A DNA stretch of 64,000 nucleotides from the NCBI GenBank assembly GCA_004556345.1, contig SFHQ01000003.1:12802-76801 (forward strand), written 5' to 3'. Below are positions 33,308 through 42,612 of the stretch, piece by piece. A model generated the notes under the pieces. The model saw only the letters and a program-made list of their open reading frames with translations. It had not been told where the DNA came from and searched no databases. The position numbers and the translations under genes were made by a program. Numbering within the stretch: the stretch's first letter is position 1; every line of letters starts with the position of its first letter. Origin of the DNA: Clostridiales bacterium. Its GTDB lineage: Bacteria > Bacillota > Clostridia > Oscillospirales > Oscillospiraceae.

Positions 33308-34788
33308 GGCGTCTCCTTTCCTTCTAAGGCGGCGTAAACGGCGTGCATATCCAGGCTGTTTCGGACCACATCGGCTAAGAGGTCGAACTGCCGCTCCTGA
33401 TAGGCTTTCTGGTCCTCCGGCTGGACGGCCACGGGGTCCAGGCCCTTGCGGGTGAGCAGCCAACGGGCCAGGGCATCGGTTAGCTCCCCCGTGTCGAAGA
33501 GACCATGGAGATACGTCCCAAAGATGTTCCCGACCACGGCCCCGTCCGTCCGCCCGTCGGACAGGCGGCAGAAGGGCGTTGCCCCCTCCCCTACCTTGGT
33601 CACGCCCATGTGGATCTCATAGCCGTCTAACTTGGCCCCGGAGAAGAGAGGGGCGGTCACCTCTGCTGTGACACGGGTGCGGGTCTTCTGGGCGGAAAAC
33701 GCCGTCTCACAGGGCAGCAGGCCCAGGCCGGATAACACGCCCAGCTTCTCTACCCCATAGGGGTCAGCCAGCGTCCGGCCCAGCATCTGGTAGCCGCCGC
33801 AGATCCCCAAAACGGGTGTGCCGTTGGCGGCCAGATGCTTCACGGCAGTCTCCAGGCCGTTCTGTCGGAGCCAGAGCAGATCGTCCATCGTGTTCTTCGT
33901 ACCGGGCAAGACCACGAGATCGGGCTGACCCAGCTCCCCCACCTTAGAGACATAGCGCACGCCTAAGGCCGGGTGGCGCTCCAGCGGGGTGAAGTCCGTG
34001 AAGTTCGAGATGCGGGGCAGGCGAAGGACAGCAATGTCGACGGGCCGTCTCGCCTCCGTCTGGTCCAGGCAGAGGGCGAGGGAGTCCTCATCCTCCAGAT
34101 CGACCGTTGCGTAAGGCACCACGCCCAGGACGGGGATGTTGGTCTTTTCTTCCAGCATGGTCAGGCCTGGTTTTAACAGGCCCACATCCCCCCGAAACTT
34201 GTTGATGATGCACCCGGCCACCCGCGCCCGCTCATCGGGCTCCAGCAGTTCCAAGGTGCCATAGAGCTGGGCGAACACGCCGCCCCGGTCGATGTCTCCC
34301 ACCAGGAGGACGGGGGCGTCCACCAGCTTTGCCAGGCCCATGTTGACGATGTCATCCTGCTTCAGATTGATCTCAGCGGGACTGCCCGCGCCCTCGATGA
34401 CGAGGATGTCATTCTCCTGGGCGAGGCTGTGGTAGGCCGCCAACACGTCGGGGATGAGAGAGCGCTTCATCTTAAAATAGTCCGCCGCCCGATACTCCCC
34501 CCGGACTTTGCCGCCCACAATGAGCTGGCTGCCCACGTCGCTGGAGGGCTTTAATAAGATGGGGTTCATACGCACGTCCGGCTCTTTCCCGGCGGCGCGG
34601 GCCTGGACGACCTGGGCGCGGCCCATCTCCAGACCGTCCTGGGTGATGTAGCTGTTGAGGGCCATATTCTGGCTCTTGAAGGGGGCCACCCGGTAGCCGT
34701 CCTGCCAAAAAATGCGGCAGAGCGCGGCGGTGAGCAGACTCTTGCCCACGCCGGACATAGTGCCCTGGATCATCAGATTTTTGGTCAT
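33304..34788 (-). CDS. cbiP: Cobyric acid synthase
   Basis: Glutamine-dependent amidation of the b, d, e and g side chains of cobyrinate diamide. The 494 residues have an N-terminal ATP-binding domain (QGTMSGVGKS, 8-17) and a C-terminal class I glutaminase-like domain with nucleophile Cys330 in LGICGGYQ and His in YLHGLF. It overlaps cobD and cbiC by four bases on either side. Confidence 0.96.
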   Translation of the reverse strand: MTKNLMIQGTMSGVGKSLLTAALCRIFWQDGYRVAPFKSQNMALNSYITQDGLEMGRAQVVQARAAGKEPDVRMNPILLKPSSDVGSQLIVGGKVRGEYRAADYFKMKRSLIPDVLAAYHSLAQENDILVIEGAGSPAEINLKQDDIVNMGLAKLVDAPVLLVGDIDRGGVFAQLYGTLELLEPDERARVAGCIINKFRGDVGLLKPGLTMLEEKTNIPVLGVVPYATVDLEDEDSLALCLDQTEARRPVDIAVLRLPRISNFTDFTPLERHPALGVRYVSKVGELGQPDLVVLPGTKNTMDDLLWLRQNGLETAVKHLAANGTPVLGICGGYQMLGRTLADPYGVEKLGVLSGLGLLPCETAFSAQKTRTRVTAEVTAPLFSGAKLDGYEIHMGVTKVGEGATPFCRLSDGRTDGAVVGNIFGTYLHGLFDTGELTDALARWLLTRKGLDPVAVQPEDQKAYQERQFDLLADVVRNSLDMHAVYAALEGKETP

Positions 34789-35834
34789 AGCAGGCCCTCC
34801 ATGGTTTCGATCAGACGTTGATTTTCTGCCGCCGTGCGGACGGCGACGCGGAACCAATTTGGCCCCAGACCGTCATAGTCGGCGCAGGTGCGGATCAGCA
34901 CCCCTTGGCGCTCTAAGCGCCGGCCCAGCTTCGGGTCGGGGCTTCGGAACAAAAGATAGTTGGCTTCGCCGGGAAGCACGAAGCAGCCCAGGCGTTCCAG
35001 CTGTTGCTTCAGCCAGGGGCGTTGCTGCGCGAGCAAGGCCCGGAGTTTCTCGGCGTAGGCCGTCTCCCGCAGGGCCGCCACCCCCGCCACCTGGGCCAGA
35101 TTCGACACCGGCCAGGGTTGGCCCGCCAGGGCCATGCGGTCGAGCAGATCCGTGTCAGCGCACAGGCAGTAGCCCAGGCGCACCCCGGCCAGGCCGTAGA
35201 ACTTGGTGAAGGCCCGTAAAATCAGCAAACGGTAGGCCCTCAGAACCGGGATCTGAGACCGGGGAGTCAGCAAAAACGGCGCAAAGCACTCGTCCAGCAC
35301 CAGCAGCACCCCACAGGCCCGGCTCTTCTCCAGAATCGCCTGGAGCAGACCCGGCTCTGTTGTCCGCCCCGTGGGGTTGTTCGGCTCGCACAAAAAGAGA
35401 ACGTCTACGTCTGGTGTGATCGCGTCGAGTATCTCCGGCGTGACCGCAAAGCCGTCCTCTTCCCGCAGGGGAAAGGACATGACTTGCCCCCCCACCCGTT
35501 CCAGGGCCTCGGCATACTCGGAAAAGGTCGGGGCCGTCACCAAGGCCCGCTTGGGCCGCAGGGCCAGGGCCAGACGGTCGATGAGGTCCGCCGCACCGTT
35601 ACCGCAGAGGATGTGGGCGGGGTCTACCCCGTGATGCTCCCCCAGGGCCTTCCGCAGGGCGCAGCAACAGGGGTCGGGGTATTGTGCCACGTGTTCGATG
35701 GCCTCTCGCATGGCCCGCTTTACGCCCTCCGGAGGACCCAGGGGGCTGACGTTGGCGGAGAAATCGAAACGGGGCAGTGCGTCGTGTTTGGCTTGGTAGG
35801 CGGCCCAGTCGCCGCCGTGGTTTCCTTTTCGCAT
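34785..35834 (-). CDS. cobD: Threonine-phosphate decarboxylase (CobD)
   Basis: PLP enzyme making (R)-1-amino-2-propanol phosphate, the linker of the nucleotide loop. It has 349 residues with a class I/II aminotransferase fold, CEPNNPTG, and the PLP lysine Lys211 in RAFTKFYGLAGVRLGY. It overlaps cbiP (ATGA) and abuts cbiB, whose product condenses this linker with cobyric acid. No threonine kinase (PduX-like) gene is seen in the window. Confidence 0.93.
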   Translation of the reverse strand: MRKGNHGGDWAAYQAKHDALPRFDFSANVSPLGPPEGVKRAMREAIEHVAQYPDPCCCALRKALGEHHGVDPAHILCGNGAADLIDRLALALRPKRALVTAPTFSEYAEALERVGGQVMSFPLREEDGFAVTPEILDAITPDVDVLFLCEPNNPTGRTTEPGLLQAILEKSRACGVLLVLDECFAPFLLTPRSQIPVLRAYRLLILRAFTKFYGLAGVRLGYCLCADTDLLDRMALAGQPWPVSNLAQVAGVAALRETAYAEKLRALLAQQRPWLKQQLERLGCFVLPGEANYLLFRSPDPKLGRRLERQGVLIRTCADYDGLGPNWFRVAVRTAAENQRLIETMEGLL

Positions 35835-36805
35835 CAGATCCCTCCCCAGCGCAAAACGGCCCAGCGCACCAGGCCCAGCAAAACCAGACCCAGCACGCCC
35901 CCGCCGTAGAGCAGACGGTCGGCCCGCAGAATATCGTTTGGTTCCACGGGGCGCTTGGCGTCGCCGATGGTGGGCTTGTCATACTTCTCGCCAAAGTACC
36001 AGGCGGGACCAGCCAGCCGGATCCCCAAGGCCCCGGCCATCGCCGCTTCCGTCTGGGCGGAGTTGGGGCTGGCGTGGTTCCGCCGGTCCCGCCGCCAGAT
36101 GCGCCAGGCACCTTGGGCGTCCTCCCCCAGCAGGGCAGAGGCCAGCACCAACAGCAGTGCAGAGAGCCGGGCCGGAAGCCAGTTGGCCGCGTCATCCAGC
36201 TTGGCGGCACAGCGGCCAAAGTAGAGATAGCGTTCGTTTTTGTACCCTACCATACTGTCCATGGTGTTGATGGCCTTATAGCACAGGGCCAGCGGAGCCC
36301 CACCGAGGAGCAGATAGAACAGGGGCGCTAAGACCCCATCCGAGAAATTCTCCGCCACCGTCTCCACCGCCGCGCGGGTGACCCCGGCCTCGTCCAGGCG
36401 CTGGGTATCCCGGCCCACGATGCGGCTCACGGCCTTTCTGGCGTCCTCGATGGTCCCCGTGGTGAGGGCGGTGTAGACCCGTTTGCTCTCCGTGTTCAGC
36501 CCCTTGAGGGCCAGGGCCTGCCAGCCCCAGAAGATCCCCAGGGCAAAGCGCAAGATCGGGTGAATGAGGCCCACAGCCCACAGCGCTGCGCTCGTCACCG
36601 CCAGCGTCCCCACCGGCAGGAGCAGCGCCAGGACAAAGCCCGCCGCCCGTTCTCCCCTCGGCGTTTTGGGAAAGCCCGCCCGCAGGATCTTTTCCAGGCG
36701 GGAAATGGCTTTGCCCATGACCACCACGGGATGGAGCAACTTCTCCGGGTCCCCCAAGAGCAGGTCCAGCACGAAGCTCAGGGCCGCACCTAAGAGCCAC
36801 ATCAT
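35834..36805 (-). CDS. cbiB: Adenosylcobinamide-phosphate synthase
   Basis: Integral membrane enzyme that joins aminopropanol phosphate to adenosylcobyric acid. It has 323 residues and about five helices, with family features DLLLGDPEKLLHPVVVMG, AGVTRAAVETVAENFSDG and INTMDSMVGYKNERY. The stop shares one base with the cobD start, and the start overlaps cobC. Confidence 0.95.
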   Translation of the reverse strand: MMWLLGAALSFVLDLLLGDPEKLLHPVVVMGKAISRLEKILRAGFPKTPRGERAAGFVLALLLPVGTLAVTSAALWAVGLIHPILRFALGIFWGWQALALKGLNTESKRVYTALTTGTIEDARKAVSRIVGRDTQRLDEAGVTRAAVETVAENFSDGVLAPLFYLLLGGAPLALCYKAINTMDSMVGYKNERYLYFGRCAAKLDDAANWLPARLSALLLVLASALLGEDAQGAWRIWRRDRRNHASPNSAQTEAAMAGALGIRLAGPAWYFGEKYDKPTIGDAKRPVEPNDILRADRLLYGGGVLGLVLLGLVRWAVLRWGGI

Positions 36806-37398
36806 GGTGCCGCCTCCTTCGTGTAGTCCCGTTGGGCCAGGACGGTCAGGCGGCGTTCCGTGGGCCAGCGGCTGGCGTCTAAGACATAGCTGTGCCCGCA
36901 GGGGACAGACCAGTCGAAATAGGGTTTCTTCGGGTCGGCGAAAGCAGATAGGACCACCAGCTGCGTGCCGCCGTGGGCGACGATCGTCAAGTTAGTTTCC
37001 TTTACAGCCGCTGCATCCAAAAGACGAGCAAAGGCTGCCGTCACCCGCCGGATAAACTGGGTTTGGCTCTCGCCATTGGGGCAAGGCCCCTGACACATCG
37101 TATCGACCCAGGCACGGTAGGCCGGGTCGTGCTCCATGTCGTTGGCACTGCGGCCCTCGAAGTCGCCAAAATCCATCTCCTCCAGGCCGTCCGTTTCCAC
37201 GAGCTTTGCATGGGGGAAGAGGCGCTCGGCCGTCTGCCGGGTGCGGCAGAGCCTCGTGATGTAGACCGTCTCCGGGCCAATTTCTGGCGGGTGCAATTCC
37301 GCCAGCCCGGCGGCAGAGAGAGAAACGTCCGACTTTCCCTGATACCGCCCGGTCCCCTGCCAGAGGGTGTTCCCGTGGCGGATGAGCTCGACGGTCAT
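36802..37398 (-). CDS. cobC: Histidine phosphatase, probable alpha-ribazole phosphatase
   Basis: Phosphoglycerate-mutase-fold phosphatase of 198 residues: RHG (Arg7-His8-Gly) starts the catalytic core and VAHGG (His142) is the second histidine. In a B12 operon it is expected to dephosphorylate alpha-ribazole phosphate or adenosylcobalamin phosphate. The start at MTVELIRHGNT overlaps the stop of the CobU-like gene (ATGA). The role is taken from context plus fold. Confidence 0.88.
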   Translation of the reverse strand: MTVELIRHGNTLWQGTGRYQGKSDVSLSAAGLAELHPPEIGPETVYITRLCRTRQTAERLFPHAKLVETDGLEEMDFGDFEGRSANDMEHDPAYRAWVDTMCQGPCPNGESQTQFIRRVTAAFARLLDAAAVKETNLTIVAHGGTQLVVLSAFADPKKPYFDWSVPCGHSYVLDASRWPTERRLTVLAQRDYTKEAAP

Positions 37399-37733
37399 AG
37401 CAGTTCCCCCTTGAGCGCCTGGGGCAGGCCGCAGCAGACGCGGATGACGGTCTCCGCCCGCTGGGCCAGCAGGCAGGCCAGCCGCCCGGCGGCTTCCCGT
37501 GCAACGCGCTGGGCCGGTTCCATGGGGACCACGCCGCCGCCCACCTCCGTGGCGATGAGGACGGGGTACTGGGCGCTGAGGTCGTCGGCCAGGGCTTCTA
37601 AGTCTTCGGCTTGGGCCGCCAGGTCCTGCACATCCCAGGCCGCCTTTTGGGACAAAGCTTCCTCGCTCCAGCCCAACGCCTGGCACACATATTCTTTTTT
37701 CCCCGCAAAAAGCGGGCCGGTCACAAAGATCAT
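37395..37733 (-). CDS. Degenerate short CobU paralogue
   Basis: A 112-residue protein related to CobU: IATEVGGGVVPMEPAQRVAR matches the conserved VTNEVG..IVP block and the end RVCCGLPQALKG resembles the end of the true CobU 0.8 kb upstream (ELVCGLPNVLKE). The P-loop is changed (GPLFAGKK, Lys in place of Ser/Thr) and the middle of the enzyme is missing, so kinase activity is doubtful. It is kept in frame with ATGA overlaps on both sides, which argues for a retained function, perhaps structural or regulatory. Confidence 0.75.
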   Translation of the reverse strand: MIFVTGPLFAGKKEYVCQALGWSEEALSQKAAWDVQDLAAQAEDLEALADDLSAQYPVLIATEVGGGVVPMEPAQRVAREAAGRLACLLAQRAETVIRVCCGLPQALKGELL

Positions 37734-38500
37734 ACGATTCCCTCCAGCCATTCCACCAGCCACAGGGCGGCCAGCATCCCCAGCTCCGCCCGCTGCAAAA
37801 ACCAACCGGCCAAGTCGCCGGATAAGCCGCCGAACTCCCGCTCTGATTTTCGGCGGTAATGGACAAAGATCCCTAGCGCGGCCAGCGCCATGCCCATCCC
37901 CCGCAGGCGGAACCAGCACAAGGCCAGCACCAGCAGGACGGACGCCACGCATAACATACGCGCCACCCGTTTCTTGTCCGCCGCTGCCGCAAAGGTATAG
38001 GCCAGCCCGGACCCGCGAGCCAGCGGAAACGTCGCCACCGCCAGCCCGGAAAGGCACCGGCTGAGCACAAAGCTCAGCCAGATGGGTACCCCGGCATAGT
38101 CCGGCAAGGTCGCCCAGAGGACAAAAGAGACCAGCAGATACCCGCACAGCCGCATGACCCCAAAGGCCCCAATATGCGGGTCCTTGAGAATTTCCTGCCG
38201 CTTCTCCGGCCCGGCGTGGCTGGCGAGTGCGTCGTGGGTGTCGCAGTAGCCGTCCAGATGGATCCCCCCCGTCACCCAAAGGGGCAGCAGGCACAGCCCT
38301 GCCCCCCGCACCAAAGCGGGAAACCCCAGCCAGCCGCAGGCCAGCCACCACAGCCAGCCTAAGCCGCCGATGAGCACCCCGATGAGGGGAAAGGCGGACA
38401 GGGCATAGCGCATATTTTTTGCATCCCAGGGAAACTGGGGCATGGGCACGGCGGAGAACATGGAAAACGCCACCGCCACCGTTTGAAGCAAAGTTTTCAT
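37730..38500 (-). CDS. cobS: Adenosylcobinamide-GDP ribazoletransferase
   Basis: Polytopic membrane enzyme that joins adenosylcobinamide-GDP and alpha-ribazole, the step that closes the nucleotide loop. It has 256 residues with the family motif GGIHLDGYCDTHDAL and conserved KDPHIGAFG. It overlaps cobU upstream and the CobU-like gene downstream by ATGA. Confidence 0.95.
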   Translation of the reverse strand: MKTLLQTVAVAFSMFSAVPMPQFPWDAKNMRYALSAFPLIGVLIGGLGWLWWLACGWLGFPALVRGAGLCLLPLWVTGGIHLDGYCDTHDALASHAGPEKRQEILKDPHIGAFGVMRLCGYLLVSFVLWATLPDYAGVPIWLSFVLSRCLSGLAVATFPLARGSGLAYTFAAAADKKRVARMLCVASVLLVLALCWFRLRGMGMALAALGIFVHYRRKSEREFGGLSGDLAGWFLQRAELGMLAALWLVEWLEGIV

Positions 38501-39006
38501 GGGGCCTCCTTGAGGACGTTGGGTAGGCCGCAGACCAATTCCACCACCCGGTCGGCCCGCCGGGCCAGCACGCGGTTGAGCCAGGCCAGGTCTTTGAGAT
38601 AGGCCAGCGTGTCCCCCGCATACTCTGCCCCGCCGGAGAAGACCTCGTTGGTCACCACGGTGAGGTGGGCGCAGGTCTTTAACAGATGCTCGATGCCCGC
38701 CAGCACCCGTGCCACGCCCCCGGCCTCCGGTCCGTAACGCTCGTTGGCGGTAAGATTACTCAGGCACTCCAGAAGGACGTTGCCGCCGGGGAGCAGGTCC
38801 AGGGCGGGCAGGTTGCGGTAACACTCCACAGTGGTGAACTCCCGCTGGGCACGGGCCGCCTGGTGCTTGGCGATGCGAGCCACGCACTCGTCGTCCCAGG
38901 GCTCCATGGTGGCAAGGTACCACCGCCGCCCCGGCAAGGCCATGACCTGCTGCTCGGCGTATTCACTTTTTCCGCTGGCGGAGCCGCCGATGACTAAGGT
39001 GAACAT
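38497..39006 (-). CDS. cobU: Adenosylcobinamide kinase/guanylyltransferase
   Basis: Phosphorylates adenosylcobinamide and transfers GMP. It has 169 residues with P-loop GGSASGKS (7-14) and VVTNEVFSGG. The ATG at 39006 has AGGAGG 10 bases upstream. It lies 17 bases after cobT and overlaps cobS by four. It is the intact copy; a shortened paralogue follows cobS. Confidence 0.94.
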   Translation of the reverse strand: MFTLVIGGSASGKSEYAEQQVMALPGRRWYLATMEPWDDECVARIAKHQAARAQREFTTVECYRNLPALDLLPGGNVLLECLSNLTANERYGPEAGGVARVLAGIEHLLKTCAHLTVVTNEVFSGGAEYAGDTLAYLKDLAWLNRVLARRADRVVELVCGLPNVLKEAP

Positions 39007-39023
39007 GAACGCGTTTCCTCCTG

Positions 39024-40082
39024 TCAGTGCTGGGGCGTGTAGGCGTCGATGCCCAGCGCCCCAAAGGTGTGGCCGCTGTGGTAGACGGCCAGGGCCATGT
39101 CCAGCAGGGGCAGGGCCATGACAGCCCCGCTGCCCTCCCCCAGGCGCAGGCCGGCGCAGAGAGGTGCCGACAGGCCCAACCCCTCTAGGATCGCCTTGGC
39201 CCCCGGCTCGGCGGAGACGTGGCTGGCCAGCAGTGCATCTCCCGCCGCCGGGCACAGCCGCACCGCGCACAGGGCCGCAGCGTCGGCAATGAACCCGTCC
39301 AGCAATACCGGCAGACGGACGAAAGCGCCCCCCAGACACAGGCCACAGAGGGCGGCTAAGTCCAGCCCCCCCACGCTGGCCAGGACCCCCACGGGGTCCG
39401 CCGGATCCGGGTGATTTCTGGCAACGGCCTTGTGCAGCACCTGAATTTTTTTCAGAAACGCCGCGTTCGACAGGCCGGAACCCCGCCCCACCAGCGCCGC
39501 CGGGTCGCTGCCCAGCAGGACGCTGGCCACGGCGCAGGCCGTGGTGGTGTTGCCGATGCCCATCTCGCCGGTGAGCAGGATGTCCGCTCCCTGGGCTTTC
39601 GCCTCCAGAGCTAGGGCAATGCCCGTCTCGATGGCCTGGGTACACTCGGCCCGTGTCATGGCAGGGCCAGCGCTGCAATCGTCGGTCCCGTTTTTGCATT
39701 TTCTTGGCAAAACACCATCTGTAAAGTCAAGATCCTTTACACCGATATCCACCGGGATCACGGTACAGTTTGCCTGGGCGGCCAGATAGTTCACCGTGCT
39801 GGTCCCCTGCCCCAGGGCCCGGGTCACGGCGCGGGTGACGCTCTCGTCGGACTGGCTCACGCCCTGGCAAACGACGCCATTGTCGGCGCAGGCCACGAAC
39901 AACATGCGCTTGTCCAAACGCACGTCCGGATCCCCGGTCAGGGCGGCGATCTTCGTGATGGCGTCCTCCAACTGCCCCAGACTGCCCAGGGGCTTGGCGA
40001 GACGATCCCACCAGCGCCGGGCGGCGTCCTGCGCCGTCGGGTCGCCGGGGCGAATGGCAGAAATGGTTTCTTCCAGGGTCAT
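39024..40082 (-). CDS. cobT: Nicotinate-nucleotide-dimethylbenzimidazole phosphoribosyltransferase
   Basis: Activates the lower-ligand base to alpha-ribazole phosphate. It has 352 residues with LAKPLGSLGQLE, TGEMGIGNTTTA and a C-terminal GLRLGEGSGA holding the catalytic glutamate. No bluB or bza genes for making dimethylbenzimidazole are in this window, so the base may be imported or made elsewhere. It overlaps cbiA by ATGA. Confidence 0.95.
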   Translation of the reverse strand: MTLEETISAIRPGDPTAQDAARRWWDRLAKPLGSLGQLEDAITKIAALTGDPDVRLDKRMLFVACADNGVVCQGVSQSDESVTRAVTRALGQGTSTVNYLAAQANCTVIPVDIGVKDLDFTDGVLPRKCKNGTDDCSAGPAMTRAECTQAIETGIALALEAKAQGADILLTGEMGIGNTTTACAVASVLLGSDPAALVGRGSGLSNAAFLKKIQVLHKAVARNHPDPADPVGVLASVGGLDLAALCGLCLGGAFVRLPVLLDGFIADAAALCAVRLCPAAGDALLASHVSAEPGAKAILEGLGLSAPLCAGLRLGEGSGAVMALPLLDMALAVYHSGHTFGALGIDAYTPQH

Positions 40083-41422
40083 GCTCTCGTCCTCTTTCTA
40101 TAAAAAGTTGCCATGGCGACAAACCGTTCTGCCATGGGGGTCTCCCCTCCAAAGTGCAGGTGGGGAAAGGCGGCGTACATGCTCTCGCTGGCATAGCCAA
40201 ACCGCCAGCTCCGCCCAGAGGGTTTCACGGCGGTCAGCTCCTCCCCGTTGGCGGTGGTGTCCCAGTAGTGAAATTCGTGGGCGGGGATCGCTTCGCCCGC
40301 CCGGAAAAGCAGGCTGTCGCGGTCCCCCGTCAGGGTCAGATACCCAAAGCGGCGGAGCTGGCCCGTGGGGTAACCCTCACCGGGGAAGAGACCCACCATG
40401 GGATATCCCTCCCCCGCCGCGTTCTGTAAGGCCGCTTGCAGATAAAGAAATCCCCCGCACTCGGCTACGGTGGGCAGGCCGCTGGCCACCGCCCCGCCAA
40501 TGGCGTTCCGCATCCCCGTCTTTTGAGCCAACTGCGCGGCGTAGAGTTCCGGGTATCCGCCGCCCAGATAGAGGCCGTCGGCCTTTGGCGGGGCCTCATC
40601 ATGCAGGGGGCTAAAAAACACCAGCTCCGCCCCAGCGGCTTCCAAGGCGTCGAGATTGTCCGCATAGTAAAAACAAAAGGCTTCGTCCCGCGCCACGGCA
40701 ATGGTACAGGTCTTCTCCCCCTGCCGGCCCCGGGCCTTTGGCGCGTCCGGCACTTCGTCAGCGAGGGCTAGGAGCGCGTCCAGATTCACGGTTTTCTCAA
40801 GCTGCGCCGTCACTTGGGCGAAGCGCTGGGCCAGGTCCTGAATCTCCCCTGCCGTCTGCAACCCCAGGTGTCGGCTCTCGATGCAAGCCGCCTCCAAGGG
40901 CGGCAGATAGCCCAGCACGGGCAGGCCCGTCTCCCGCTCTAAGATCGGTTTCAGGTGGGCGTGGAGGGACGGCTTGCAGAGGGTCAAGAGCAGCCCCCGC
41001 AAACGGCTGTCCGGCCGGAACTTTTGTAAGCCCTGGATCTGCGCCGCCAGGGTCAAGCTGCTCCCCCCCGGCCGAACGGCCAGCACCACGGGCAGCTTGG
41101 CCGCGGTGGCCAGGTGCCACGCGCTGGCCTGGTCGGTCCCGTTCACGCCGTCGTAATAGCCCATCGCCCCCTCGATGAGGGCAACGGGGCGGCTCTGCTT
41201 GGCGAGGGTCTTTTGCACGCCCCTCTCGCCTTGGAGAAAGAGGTCTAAGTTCCGGCTGGGGACGCCCAAGACCTTTTGGTGAAACATGGGGTCGATGTAA
41301 TCTGGCCCACATTTGAAGGCCTCCGCCCCAATGCCGCGGGCGGTGAGGGCCGCCAGCAGGCCACAGGTCAGAACCGTCTTGCCGCTCCCGCTGGCCGGGG
41401 CGGACAGCATCAGGCGCTTCAT
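40079..41422 (-). CDS. cbiA: Cobyrinate a,c-diamide synthase
   Basis: Glutamine-dependent amidation of the a and c carboxylates. It has 447 residues with an N-terminal ATP-binding APASGSGKT (8-16) and a C-terminal class I amidotransferase domain with VAECGGFLYL (nucleophile Cys) and HEFHYWDT. It overlaps cbiET and cobT by four bases each. Confidence 0.96.
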   Translation of the reverse strand: MKRLMLSAPASGSGKTVLTCGLLAALTARGIGAEAFKCGPDYIDPMFHQKVLGVPSRNLDLFLQGERGVQKTLAKQSRPVALIEGAMGYYDGVNGTDQASAWHLATAAKLPVVLAVRPGGSSLTLAAQIQGLQKFRPDSRLRGLLLTLCKPSLHAHLKPILERETGLPVLGYLPPLEAACIESRHLGLQTAGEIQDLAQRFAQVTAQLEKTVNLDALLALADEVPDAPKARGRQGEKTCTIAVARDEAFCFYYADNLDALEAAGAELVFFSPLHDEAPPKADGLYLGGGYPELYAAQLAQKTGMRNAIGGAVASGLPTVAECGGFLYLQAALQNAAGEGYPMVGLFPGEGYPTGQLRRFGYLTLTGDRDSLLFRAGEAIPAHEFHYWDTTANGEELTAVKPSGRSWRFGYASESMYAAFPHLHFGGETPMAERFVAMATFYRKRTRA

Positions 41423-42612
41423 GCGTCACCTCCGGCAGAAATCAAAAAGATGGGGTTTTGGGCCAGGAGCAGGTGCAGGTCCCCCGCCGCCTTGGCGCGG
41501 CTGACGGCAATTTGGGTGATCTCCGGGGCGTGACCCAGGGCGGTCAGTTCCTCCACGGCCTGGTGCAGCGTCTCCAGCGCAATGGCGGAGATGCAGACGC
41601 GGGCCTTGGGATTTTTCGCGCGGACAACCTGTAAAATTTCCGGCATCTTCCTGTCGGTGCCGCCCAGGAAAACCACATCCGGCGCAGGCAATTCGTGCAG
41701 CGCTTCGGGCGCGTGGCCCTCCACGACCCGCAGGTTCCAGGCGCAAAACTTCTCCCGGTTGCATCGGATGAGTTCACAGGCCTCCGCCTTGTGTTCGATG
41801 GCCCAGACGGCCTGGCTGTGGAGCGCCAGCTCGACGCTGACGCTGCCCGTGCCCGCGCCGACATCCCAGCAAAGGTCCTCCGGCCCCACGGCCAGCTTCG
41901 CCAAGACTGCCGCCCGGACCTCCTGCTTTGTCATGGGCACCTTGTCCCGCAGAAATTCCGCATCCGGGATGCCGGGGGCGCGGCGCTTGGGCGTGGGGGC
42001 CGGTTCGGCCAAGAGGACGCTGAGAGGGGCAAAGGTCTCTTCCGCCAGGGTCTGGGCGGTGCCGGAACAAACCTTCTCCTCTGGGTACGATAAGTTTTCC
42101 CCCACGGTGACGGGCAGGTCGCCGAGCCCCACCTCCACGAATCTCCGGCAGATGCTCTGCGGCGTGAGAATGCCGCCCGTGAGGAAAAAGACGGGGCGGC
42201 CGTGCAGCACCTCCGCCACCGGGTCCAGCTCCACCCCATGGGCGGAGCACAGTCGCCAATCCTGCCAGGGGCGGCCCAGCCGGGCAGCGAAGAGCTGGAC
42301 GCTGGAGAGGCCCGGCAAGACCCGCGCCGGTATCCCCGCCTGCTCCAGCAGAGGCAGCAGGCCCTTGGCCCCGGAGTAAAAGCCCGTGTCGCCGCTGAAG
42401 ACCACGCAGGCGGTCTCCTCCTGGGCTGCTTGAAGCAGGTCCAAGATCTCCTGAGAACGCACGGCAGACACTTTTCTCGCATCGTGTTTTGGCAGATGTT
42501 CCAAGAGGCGCTTCGCTCCTAAAATGAGGGGGGCGTTCTCTAAAGCCTCCCGTGCCTGCTGGGTCAGGGTATCGAATGTCCCCCCGCCCAGGCCGATAAG
42601 GGTCACTTGCAT
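41419..42612 (-). CDS. cbiET: Fused CbiE-CbiT (precorrin-6Y C5,15-methyltransferase, decarboxylating)
   Basis: A two-domain enzyme of 397 residues: an N-terminal CbiE-type tetrapyrrole methylase (about 1-195, LIGLGGGTFDTLT, VFSGDTGFYSGA) and a C-terminal CbiT methyltransferase/decarboxylase (about 210-395, DVGAGTGSVSVEL). Together they methylate C5 and C15 and decarboxylate the C12 acetate. The fusion corresponds to CobL and is common in Clostridia. It overlaps cbiJ by 10 bases and cbiA by four. Confidence 0.95.
   Translation of the reverse strand: MQVTLIGLGGGTFDTLTQQAREALENAPLILGAKRLLEHLPKHDARKVSAVRSQEILDLLQAAQEETACVVFSGDTGFYSGAKGLLPLLEQAGIPARVLPGLSSVQLFAARLGRPWQDWRLCSAHGVELDPVAEVLHGRPVFFLTGGILTPQSICRRFVEVGLGDLPVTVGENLSYPEEKVCSGTAQTLAEETFAPLSVLLAEPAPTPKRRAPGIPDAEFLRDKVPMTKQEVRAAVLAKLAVGPEDLCWDVGAGTGSVSVELALHSQAVWAIEHKAEACELIRCNREKFCAWNLRVVEGHAPEALHELPAPDVVFLGGTDRKMPEILQVVRAKNPKARVCISAIALETLHQAVEELTALGHAPEITQIAVSRAKAAGDLHLLLAQNPIFLISAGGDA

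Noticed and set aside
38621..39699. Longer CobU and CobU-like proteins with extra N-termini
   Set aside because: The upstream parts are out-of-frame shadows of cobT and cobS; the P-loop starts follow ribosome sites or ATGA overlaps.
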